DNA of 17,182 nt, from positions 1 through 17,182 of the forward strand of contig WFRP01000255.1 in the NCBI GenBank assembly GCA_015486505.1, given 5' to 3'. Source of the DNA: Pseudomonadota bacterium. GTDB taxonomy: Bacteria; Desulfobacterota; Anaeroferrophillalia; Anaeroferrophillales; Tharpellaceae. Below are positions 1-6,267 of the stretch, piece by piece (position 1 is the stretch's first letter; each line of letters starts with the position of its first letter). The notes under the pieces are model-generated. The model was not told the DNA's origin. It made no database searches and worked only from the letters and a program-made list of their open reading frames with translations. The position numbers and the translations under genes are program-made.

Positions 1-50
1 CGAACAGGAATTCGCATTGGCGTTTGTGGTTTTGGAGATCTAAAATTTAA
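1..50 (+). other. Left-edge flank, possible tail of an upstream gene
   Basis: These 50 bases lie between the window edge and repeat copy A. One forward frame ends at a TAA at 41-43 (last residues EFALAFVVLEI) and another at a TAA at 48-50, immediately before the repeat. A third frame stays open into the repeat and stops at 151-153. Any of these could be the end of a gene that starts outside the window, but the piece is too short to choose a frame or recognise a product. Confidence 0.2.
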
Positions 51-200
51 TAATGCGGGAACAAATCCCGCAACCCAAACGGAGCCTTACGGCCCGTACC
101 CTGGGGCACTTCCGAAGGTCGCAAATAAGTACTCTTATCAGAACATTTTCTGATTATTAAATCTTGTTTTTTGGTGCAGAAAATAACCTGTAAGGTACTA
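51..200 (+). repeat. Dispersed structured repeat, copy A
   Basis: This is a roughly 150-bp non-coding repeat, nearly identical to 2786-2933 and present in inverted orientation at 16891-17064 and 17065-17182. It has three parts. First is a 7-bp hairpin, TGCGGGA-acaaa-TCCCGCA (54-72). Second is a GC-rich middle with CGGCCCGTACCC. Third is a long imperfect hairpin from 128 to 199. In that hairpin AGTAC pairs with GTACT, CTTA with TAAG, CAG with CTG and ATTTTCTG with CAGAAAAT, giving 20 pairs with two bulged T and an AAC/AAC internal loop around a 24-nt loop. There is no transposase and no obvious target-site duplication. It could be a REP-like or MITE-like element, or a transcribed structured RNA. 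It ends about 100 bp before the MetE-like gene and may shape that leader. Confidence 0.9.
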
Positions 201-301
201 AAAGTTTTGGTTGCATTTTTCTGATCTATTCATTACTAACTTAATCAAAATAGAATTAGTATCCGTTCAATGCACCCTTCAGACAAGAGGATAAAATTAT
301 T

Positions 302-1324
302 ATGACCCTGCCCGGAAATCTGCTGACCACCGCGATGGCGGTTATGCCGCATACTGATGTTGATGAAGCCATAAATCTGGCGCTATCCCTGGATATTCCT
401 TTCTGGCCACAGCTGCCGAACTACAACTATTATGAGGATATGTATGTCCAGGCGGCGGAACATTTCCCCGGGATTATCCTCAATCTCAAAGAGCGGACTC
501 TACGCTTTTCCACCGACAAGTTTATTACGGAACTGGAGGAGACCTTAAGCCATTTTGAAGAGCCGGAATATTTTGATGTCAGCGATCAGTATTCAGTGGT
601 TTATAAGCGTTTTCTCGAACTTGATTTGCGCGAGCGCCCGGCTATCCGGGGCCAGCTCGAAGGGCCGGTAAGTTTTGGTTTCTTTGTCAAAAACGAGGAT
701 GACCGGCCGATTCTTTTTGATGATACCGTGCGCCCTTTTCTTTATGAATTTATGGCCAAAAGAATCAATGTCCAGCTCCAGCGGCTTCAGGAAAAAAATG
801 CCAACGCTTTTATGTTTATGGATGAACCGGGTCTGCAGTTTATTTTCAACGCGATGTCGGGCTATGATGATGTTAAAGCCAAAGCGGATATGACCAACCT
901 TTTCAGCATGATTGAGCGCCCCCGGGGGATTCATCTCTGCGGCAATCCGGACTGGGATTTTCTTTTCGGCTTCGATATGGATATTACTTCAATCGATCTC
1001 TATACCAACGCTATGGTCCTGCCGCTTTACAAAAAATCAATCATCAATTTTATCGAACGCGGCGGCACCGTGGTCTGGGGCATCGTCCCGACCAATGTTG
1101 AACCCTTCCTGAAGGAAAATCATGACACCCTGATAAAGCTCCTGGAAACGACCTGGGAAGGCCTTTTTGCCGAGGGGCTTGATCGCGACTTGCTCTTTTC
1201 CAGAAGTCTTTTATCGCCGGCGACCTGCTGTCTGGTAAACCCCGACAAGCAGCAAACCGTCAATCAGGCTTTTACGAGCTTAATCAATCTTTCCGAAACA
1301 TTGCGGGAAAAATATCGGCTTTAA
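302..1324 (+). CDS. Core MetE-like methionine synthase (UROD/MetE superfamily)
   Basis: This 340-residue protein corresponds to the C-terminal catalytic half of cobalamin-independent methionine synthase, with no N-terminal folate-binding half. Visible marks are DEP at 174-176, HLCGNPDWD at 211-219 (His211 and Cys213 as zinc ligands), an acidic residue in the SIDLY segment near 230-234 where MetE has its third ligand, WGIVPT at 259-264, and Cys309/Cys310 in SPATCCL as the last zinc ligand. Short proteins of this type in anaerobes include the folate-independent methionine synthases (MesA-MesD families), thought to take the methyl group from a corrinoid protein. Which subfamily this is, or whether it is another methyltransferase, cannot be settled here. 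GAGGA at 287-291 is a plausible ribosome site. The gene lies 39 bp upstream of the acyltransferase in the same direction, so the two are probably co-transcribed. I see no convincing promoter in 201-301. Confidence 0.82.
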   Translation: MTLPGNLLTTAMAVMPHTDVDEAINLALSLDIPFWPQLPNYNYYEDMYVQAAEHFPGIILNLKERTLRFSTDKFITELEETLSHFEEPEYFDVSDQYSVVYKRFLELDLRERPAIRGQLEGPVSFGFFVKNEDDRPILFDDTVRPFLYEFMAKRINVQLQRLQEKNANAFMFMDEPGLQFIFNAMSGYDDVKAKADMTNLFSMIERPRGIHLCGNPDWDFLFGFDMDITSIDLYTNAMVLPLYKKSIINFIERGGTVVWGIVPTNVEPFLKENHDTLIKLLETTWEGLFAEGLDRDLLFSRSLLSPATCCLVNPDKQQTVNQAFTSLINLSETLREKYRL

Positions 1325-1363
1325 ACGAGTTCGAAGTTTCCCGATTAACCCTGGAAATCGACC

Positions 1364-2788
1364 ATGAATATTCACAAAATTATTGATTTCCTGATCAGCA
1401 CCAGCCGGAGTCCGGTTCTAAAAATCCTGGTCGATAATTTTGCGGTTAACAAACGTCGAATCAGCCGGCAAAGACTTTTTCAGGCGGTCAGTAAACATCT
1501 TCTGGCCGATTACAGCCGTGACGGAATGCTCGGCGATCTTTCTCTTTTCGAAGCCAAAAGCCTGCAGTTAATTCACGATAATACACTGCTGCGTAAACTT
1601 AAAGGGCGGCTTCCCGGCAGCAGCGGCAGTGGCCGGAAATACCTTAAGCAATCAATTAAAAACATCGAACAACGTATTGAAAAGCTTAATAAACTTGAGG
1701 GGCCTGACACCTTGCTGTTTCTTGCCAAAACCTACCTTGAAGATATCGCGCCCGATTTTGACCCGGTTTTTTTTATTCTTTTCCGCAGCCTGGCGGCCCG
1801 CCTTTTCAACAACTTTGTCAAATCCATCCGGGCGCTTGAAACCGAAACCGGCACCATCGACCAACTCCGCAACACAATCGGCAATGAGCCGGTCTTTTTT
1901 ATCGCCAATCACATCTCCAACGCCGACCATCTGCCGATTCTTTTCGCCTTGAACCGATCCGGCCTGATCTCACCGGTGGTCATCGGCGGCAGCAATCTTT
2001 ATCGCGGTATTTCCAGAAAAATTCTGCCCAAAATCAACGTCTGCCAGATTAAACGCGATGATATGATCGAAAAAAAGATTAAATGGCTCGGCAACCCGAT
2101 TTACATTGAAACCTTCAAACAGCACAATCAATATATGTGGCTTCATAATGAGCCCTACCTTTTCTACCCCGAAGGCGGCCGCTCGCGCAGCGGCAAGATC
2201 CTGAAACCCAAAGTCGGCATTATAAAAAATGTCTTTGAGTTCGTCAAAAACGAACAGCGCCGGGTGCATTTTGTCCCGCTGTCACTCTCCTACACCACCG
2301 TCCCTGAAGATCTGGCCATCGAAGAAAGCCGCAAGGGAATTAATATCAGCCACAGTGACTTAATCCGGCAGTTGATTGAGCTCAATCAGGAATATGGACG
2401 CTTCAAGGATACGGCAACCTACGTTAATCTCGGCCGACCTCTAACCGTAATCCCTGACGCAATCCCGGACCTTGAAGATTTCAGCTGCGATCTTATGTCC
2501 CGGATACGGGATCATATCCACCCGACCCCAACCTACGATATTGCCCAGATGATTTTAGGCATCAGCGAATCCGGTGCCGAAAAAAACAAAAACAAATTTT
2601 CGCTCACCGATCTGAAATACGCAAACCCTGATTACGACCCGGCAAAAATCGACCGCGCGCTGGCAATTTTCTCAATCAAAAAATTTATCCGCTCCGACGT
2701 TACCGATCCGGACAGCGAAAACCTTTACACCATCACCAGGCCGGAAATGCTGCGCCAATACGCCAATCGCACCGAATGTGAATTCTAA
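1364..2788 (+). CDS. Glycerol-3-phosphate/lysophosphatidate acyltransferase (PlsB/PlsC superfamily)
   Basis: This 474-residue protein has the acyltransferase core in its middle. The HX4D catalytic motif is in NHISNADHLP (182-191; His183, Asp188). YPEGGRSRSG at 268-277 is the phosphate-binding block typical of PlsB, and VHFVPLSLSYTTVPE at 301-315 is the later substrate block. The EGGRSRSG form resembles glycerol-3-phosphate acyltransferase more than short PlsC. It should load acyl chains onto glycerol phosphate or lysophosphatidate at the inner membrane during phospholipid synthesis. The first 160 residues are polar and helical, and the last 100 are charged without a motif I know. It follows the MetE-like gene by 39 bp with only a weak ribosome site (TGGAAA). 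Its stop codon TAA (2786-2788) coincides with the first three bases of repeat copy B, so the native C-terminus may have been altered by repeat arrival. The substrate is inferred from family motifs only. Confidence 0.85.
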   Translation: MNIHKIIDFLISTSRSPVLKILVDNFAVNKRRISRQRLFQAVSKHLLADYSRDGMLGDLSLFEAKSLQLIHDNTLLRKLKGRLPGSSGSGRKYLKQSIKNIEQRIEKLNKLEGPDTLLFLAKTYLEDIAPDFDPVFFILFRSLAARLFNNFVKSIRALETETGTIDQLRNTIGNEPVFFIANHISNADHLPILFALNRSGLISPVVIGGSNLYRGISRKILPKINVCQIKRDDMIEKKIKWLGNPIYIETFKQHNQYMWLHNEPYLFYPEGGRSRSGKILKPKVGIIKNVFEFVKNEQRRVHFVPLSLSYTTVPEDLAIEESRKGINISHSDLIRQLIELNQEYGRFKDTATYVNLGRPLTVIPDAIPDLEDFSCDLMSRIRDHIHPTPTYDIAQMILGISESGAEKNKNKFSLTDLKYANPDYDPAKIDRALAIFSIKKFIRSDVTDPDSENLYTITRPEMLRQYANRTECEF

Positions 2789-2933
2789 TGCGGGAACAAA
2801 TCCCGCAACCCAAACAGGGCCTTGCGGCCCGTACCCGGGGGCAATCCGCTGGGCGCAAATAAGTGCTCTTATCAGAACATTTTCTGACTATTGAATCTTG
2901 TTTTTTTGTGCAGAAAATAACCTGTAAGGCACT
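2786..2933 (+). repeat. Dispersed structured repeat, copy B
   Basis: This is the second direct copy of the repeat at 51-200. It has the same 7-bp hairpin (2789-2807), a perfect GGGCC-ttgc-GGCCC stem in the middle, and the long hairpin at 2862-2933. The outer stem reads AGTGC/GCACT here against AGTAC/GTACT in copy A: G2865 and C2930 replace the A131-T196 pair. The other differences in this hairpin from copy A fall in the loop. Its first triplet is the stop codon of the acyltransferase gene. A broken S74-domain gene begins directly after it. Copies A and B therefore bracket the MetE-like/acyltransferase pair as direct repeats. Confidence 0.9.
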
Positions 2934-2938
2934 GATAG

Positions 2939-3340
2939 GAAATTTATACGTTTTGTAAGTTGTCAATCAGATTGTTATTCCTGACCGCGGCGGTGAGTGC
3001 CTCCGATCGGCGTTTTAAAAAGAGAATTAAGCCCCTGGCGGATGCGCTGGCGATCCTAAAATAACTGGCCGGAGTCAGTTATGAATGGCGCCGGGATGAG
3101 TTTCCCCAACATTGGTTCGGATCCGGGCGGCAGTTGGGCTTTATCGCTCAGGATGTAGAAGAGGTTCTGCCTGAGATTGTCGAGACCGATAGCGAGGGTT
3201 ACAAGTCGATAAACTATACTGAGATCATCCCGGTTATGGTCGAGGCTCTGAAGAAACAACAGCAAATGATAGATAAACTGCAAAAAAGTATTGACAGTTT
3301 AAGACGTGACCGGGATTCACGCCGGACGACAGCTGAATAG
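2939..3340 (+). pseudogene. Peptidase S74 (tail-fibre intramolecular chaperone) domain remnant
   Basis: One frame reads SDRRFKKRIKPLADALAILK, then a TAA stop at 3062-3064, then LAGVSYEWRRDEFP and on through GFIAQDVEEVLPEIV and INYTEIIPVMVEALKKQQQ to a TAG at 3338-3340. The two halves together form a nearly complete peptidase-S74 domain in the right order. This is the self-cleaving chaperone found at the C-terminus of phage tail spikes and of many secreted bacterial fibre proteins. The Ser-Asp pair of the family cleavage site is the SD of SDRRFKK. The large N-terminal part of such a protein is missing: the frame runs only to a TAG at 2936-2938, next to repeat copy B. I read this as a 5'-truncated, stop-interrupted fragment. 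A TTG at 3134 could in principle start a 68-residue peptide, but that would be only half a domain. Confidence 0.8.
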
Positions 3341-3358
3341 CATTTGCAAACCATTCGC

Positions 3359-3937
3359 CTACTTGATCACAACCGAGTGAAAATTACTGACACTTTCAAC
3401 CTTAGCCCGAACCACAATCCTGATAATTCCAATAGCCTTTCCACTGCTGGCTGGAGGCAAACCAACTACTAATCCGTAACTGTAATCATGATTATTAATA
3501 AAATTAAGCCCCGCAGGAGTCGGGTTGGGATTTGCAGCACTTACCAACCCACTGGTACCGTCGGTATTATTGGATTGAACTACTGGTGTTATAGCCTCAG
3601 ATAGTGGATTTCCTGCACCGTTGTAGCGAAAACGGGCTAAATAAAAAGCGAACCCCTGGTTTTGGGCAAGATCTGTATCGAGACCATAAGCGGTCGCATC
3701 AACAATTTCTGCGCCATCGGGTAGATAAACCGGAGCTGAAAACAATGTATTATTTGTAGACGGTGTTGTATAAATAAAACTATATTCATTCCTATAATCC
3801 GTATCAGAAGAAAGAGGTATCAAGGCTCCGGCAGGTATTGAACAGTAACGATATTCAGCCGCTAAAGCCAAAGAGCCACAAAGAGCAAAAAAAATAAACT
3901 GACCGACCAGAATTGAAAAAACATATTTCTTTGACAT
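3359..3937 (-). CDS. Secreted protein of unknown function
   Basis: This 192-residue protein has a classical signal peptide: MSKK, a hydrophobic core to about residue 23, and an ALA-AE cleavage site after residue 26. The mature part is polar and rich in Asn, Ser, Thr, Tyr and Pro, has a single Cys near its start (YRYCSIPAGA), and alternates like a beta-sandwich (APVYLPDGAEIVDATAYGL, then YSYGLVVGLPP and IGIIRIVVRAKVES). I do not recognise a named family. A strong ribosome site (TGGAGG) lies 7 nt before the ATG, so the start is well supported. The gene is convergent with the S74 remnant, 18 bp away, and is visibly more AT-rich than the housekeeping genes to the right. Small secreted beta-proteins are sometimes found beside S74-containing surface proteins, so this may belong to the same decayed locus. 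That link is inference. Confidence 0.75.
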   Translation of the reverse strand: MSKKYVFSILVGQFIFFALCGSLALAAEYRYCSIPAGALIPLSSDTDYRNEYSFIYTTPSTNNTLFSAPVYLPDGAEIVDATAYGLDTDLAQNQGFAFYLARFRYNGAGNPLSEAITPVVQSNNTDGTSGLVSAANPNPTPAGLNFINNHDYSYGLVVGLPPASSGKAIGIIRIVVRAKVESVSNFHSVVIK

Positions 3938-3983
3938 TTTTTGACCTCCAATGATTGGCGTGTTACATGCGACCGATTGTCAT

Positions 3984-3989
3984 ATTATA
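3984..3989 (-). promoter_or_regulatory. Candidate -10 box for the secreted-protein gene
   Basis: On the minus strand TATAAT lies about 46 nt before the ATG of the secreted-protein gene, which would give a leader near 40 nt. No good -35 is seen at 16-18 bp. The rest of 3938-4139, the divergent gap to the NFACT-R gene, is AT-rich with no further clear signal. Confidence 0.35.
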
Positions 3990-4139
3990 GATTATTGGCT
4001 GAACAAACCTGAAATACCGTTGTCACATTGAAAACAATATACTTTCATTTTGGCATTAACCTGCTTCTCATTATGACCATCTAATCGAAACCAGTTAAAA
4101 TAGCAATGCTCAAATGAACTATTAATTATCACTCTGCAT

Positions 4140-4520
4140 ATGAAACCTGACTCACCGAAACTTTATGAATATCCCCTGCCGGGCGGCTGGCTGATTTTGG
4201 CGGGGCGCAGTGAACGTGATAACGACCGGCTGAGTTTGAAGATTGCCAAAGCTGACGATTGGTGGTTTCATGTGCGGGGAATGCCCGGCAGCCATGTTAT
4301 TCTGCGGGCTCCGGCCGGTGAGAAAAACGGCCCGGATAAAGAGCTGTTAAAACAGGCGGCGGCGGTGGCCGCCTGGCACAGCAAGGCCAAAAACGGCGGT
4401 GTTGTCGCAGTCTCGGCAACGTTGGCGAAGTTTGTTTCTAAACCGCGCGGGGCCAAACCGGGCACGGTCAGCATCCGCAAAGAGACGGTTTTCAAGGTCA
4501 GGCCGCAATTACCGGCCTAA
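4140..4520 (+). CDS. Stand-alone NFACT-R (RNA-binding, DUF814) domain protein
   Basis: This 126-residue protein is essentially one NFACT-R domain. The signature DDWWFHVRGMPGSHVILR spans residues 39-56, preceded by the GGWLILAGRSERDNDRLSLK strand pair (15-34) and followed by a helix (LLKQAAAVAAWHSKA) and KPRGAKPGTVSIR at 101-113. In RqcH/Rqc2/NEMF this domain is the C-terminal tRNA- and ribosome-contacting part of a protein of about 550 residues that extends stalled nascent chains. Here the NFACT-N, HhH and coiled-coil parts are absent. Single-domain versions exist in bacteria, but I know of no established function. An RNA or ribosome role is inferred. No Shine-Dalgarno sequence precedes the ATG (upstream bases are atcactctgcat), so the start is chosen on domain fit. 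The end overlaps the DUF445 gene by 12 bp, tail to tail. Confidence 0.85.
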   Translation: MKPDSPKLYEYPLPGGWLILAGRSERDNDRLSLKIAKADDWWFHVRGMPGSHVILRAPAGEKNGPDKELLKQAAAVAAWHSKAKNGGVVAVSATLAKFVSKPRGAKPGTVSIRKETVFKVRPQLPA

Positions 4521-6128
4521 ACCCCAGAACAAAAGAACCTGCACTCCGCCAATCAAAAAACCGATCAGCGCCCCGAAAATATTGATATAGGTGAAATGTT
4601 CGCGCATAACGCTTAAAAGCAAATCTTCTACCTGAACTATCGGCAGTTGATTGACCCGTTCTTCAACTACGGCCTTAATTTCAAAACGTTCACTTAAACG
4701 CGGCAACTCTTCAACCAGCCGCCGGCGGGCCATTTGATAGAAGAGATCAATCAGCGGTTGATTAAGGGTTGTCGGCAGAAAACGTGACAGGCGGCCGAGA
4801 GGGTAATCGGCAAACCATTTATCAAAACGTGAAGCCGCCAGCAGCGCCAGGCGCCGCTTGACCTGATTTGACCTCAGAGTTTGTAAAATGCGCCCGCTTA
4901 TCTCCTCAGTCAGGCCTGTTTCAGCTCCAGTAATTGCAAATTTTTCCAGAATATCCTTCAGCGGTTGCTTCGCCAGGGGCGCGAAAAAATCCTCCAGCAA
5001 CCGGGCCAGGCTCAGGCTCAATGATTGCGATTTAAGTTGCTTCAACAAAGCGTCTCGCAACAGTTCCAAGCCCCGGTTAACCCGGACGAAGGATAAACGT
5101 CCGGCCAGATTTGCCGGCGACAGCTGCAGGAAAGCCGCCATCCGTTCCGCCAGCAGATCAAAAACCTTCTCCTGCCAGAGCGGCTGTTTCAACGATGCCG
5201 CCAGATCCTGGGCGACATCATCGACCAGTTTATCAATCTTTGCTTTAATCTCCTCATCCGACATCGCCAGACTGGTCAGCAGCCGGCGCCAGAATCCCAT
5301 ATTTTCGATATAAACATTAATCCCTTTATGCAGCCTTTTTTTCAGGCCGGCCCGAATCTCAGGATCATAGAGCAGACGGCTGAAACGGATCAAAAGATCC
5401 GGCAATTCCCGATGAATCTCCTGCATAACCGCGGTCTGCAACTCGGCCGGAATAATTTCACCCAAAGATTTTTCCGCTGTGACAAAGCCCTGCGTAATCC
5501 GGTCGATCTCATTTTTCAGCCGCTCCGTTACAGAGCTTGACTGTAAACCTTCTTCCAGCAGCTGCGGGAGTTTTCGCGAAATTTCAGCGCGAAATTTTTC
5601 CGACAGCAAACTGTTAATATCCGTACGCAGAAGCCGCCGCGAAGATTCAGCTGTCAAAGTGTTCAGGAAAAGTTCAAAATCCGGGTGTCCGACAAGGGCG
5701 TCAACCAGCACATAAGCCTGACGCCGGCCCCGGCCCCACCAGCTTTGCCAAAATTTCTTAAATTTATCCGGCAACAGGCTTAACGCCGGACCGAAATCCC
5801 GGTTGACAATCGTGTGAAAACGCTCGGCCACCCAGCGATAAAGGGCATCATCAAGCGCCGGACTCTGCAGTTTTTCCAGGATAACTGCCCGGGTCAGAAT
5901 ATGATCACCGACCATATCACCAATCCGCCGGGCCAGTTCCCGCCGCCGGGCCGGAATAATCCCGGGGGTTAACGGCAGCGGAATTTTCAGAAAATACTTT
6001 TTCGTCAGCGGCCGAAACAGCATACGAATCGCGAGATAGTTGGTAAAGTAACCGATAACCGCCCCGGCCAGCGGCGGAATCAGGTAGGGCCAGCAGGGTA
6101 ATTGCGAAATATATGTAATTAATTCCAT
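4509..6128 (-). CDS. DUF445 (UPF0754/YheB-like) membrane protein, long form
   Basis: This 539-residue protein starts with the family's hallmark: a membrane segment with PPLAGAVIGYFTNYLAIRMLF (residues 18-38), then LPLTPGIIPARRRELARRIG (51-70) and a helix carrying DHILT. A long helical middle with repeated Leu/Lys/Glu patterns follows. A second membrane segment, INIFGALIGFLIGGVQVLLF, lies close to the C-terminus. So both ends sit in the membrane with a large soluble helical part between them. It is longer than the roughly 380-420 residues usual for the family. The biochemical role of DUF445 is not established; B. subtilis YheB has been linked to spore proteins, which need not apply here. No Shine-Dalgarno sequence precedes the ATG. 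A TATAAA box ends 7 nt before it, which may mean leaderless transcription. Confidence 0.87.
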   Translation of the reverse strand: MELITYISQLPCWPYLIPPLAGAVIGYFTNYLAIRMLFRPLTKKYFLKIPLPLTPGIIPARRRELARRIGDMVGDHILTRAVILEKLQSPALDDALYRWVAERFHTIVNRDFGPALSLLPDKFKKFWQSWWGRGRRQAYVLVDALVGHPDFELFLNTLTAESSRRLLRTDINSLLSEKFRAEISRKLPQLLEEGLQSSSVTERLKNEIDRITQGFVTAEKSLGEIIPAELQTAVMQEIHRELPDLLIRFSRLLYDPEIRAGLKKRLHKGINVYIENMGFWRRLLTSLAMSDEEIKAKIDKLVDDVAQDLAASLKQPLWQEKVFDLLAERMAAFLQLSPANLAGRLSFVRVNRGLELLRDALLKQLKSQSLSLSLARLLEDFFAPLAKQPLKDILEKFAITGAETGLTEEISGRILQTLRSNQVKRRLALLAASRFDKWFADYPLGRLSRFLPTTLNQPLIDLFYQMARRRLVEELPRLSERFEIKAVVEERVNQLPIVQVEDLLLSVMREHFTYINIFGALIGFLIGGVQVLLFWGLGR

Positions 6129-6135
6129 AAATCTG

Positions 6136-6141
6136 TTTATA
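6136..6141 (-). promoter_or_regulatory. Candidate -10 box placing the DUF445 transcript start on its ATG
   Basis: On the minus strand TATAAA is followed by CAGATTT and then the ATG of the DUF445 gene. A -10 box normally lies about 7 nt before the transcription start, so the start would be the A of the ATG. No ribosome-binding sequence exists in this gap. The only -35-like sequence at 17 bp is TTTAAT, which is poor. Confidence 0.3.
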
Positions 6142-6267
6142 ATCTGCTTGTATTAGAGATTAAATTACGATATGAATTCAAGGTGTCCTTAAATATGTGC
6201 AAAGATACCCCAAATCATTACCAGCGTCAATCAACTTGAAAACCCTATCCCTGGAGAGTGTATTAAA

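Noticed and set aside
1..153. An open frame from the left edge running through repeat copy A to 151-153
   Set aside because: More than half of it is repeat sequence and the codons before the repeat match nothing I recognise. Two other frames end just before the repeat and are as plausible.
51..200. Rho-independent terminator or IS end in the repeat
   Set aside because: The GCGGGA hairpin has no following T run on either strand, and there is no transposase, no sharp terminal inverted repeat pair and no target duplication that I can see.
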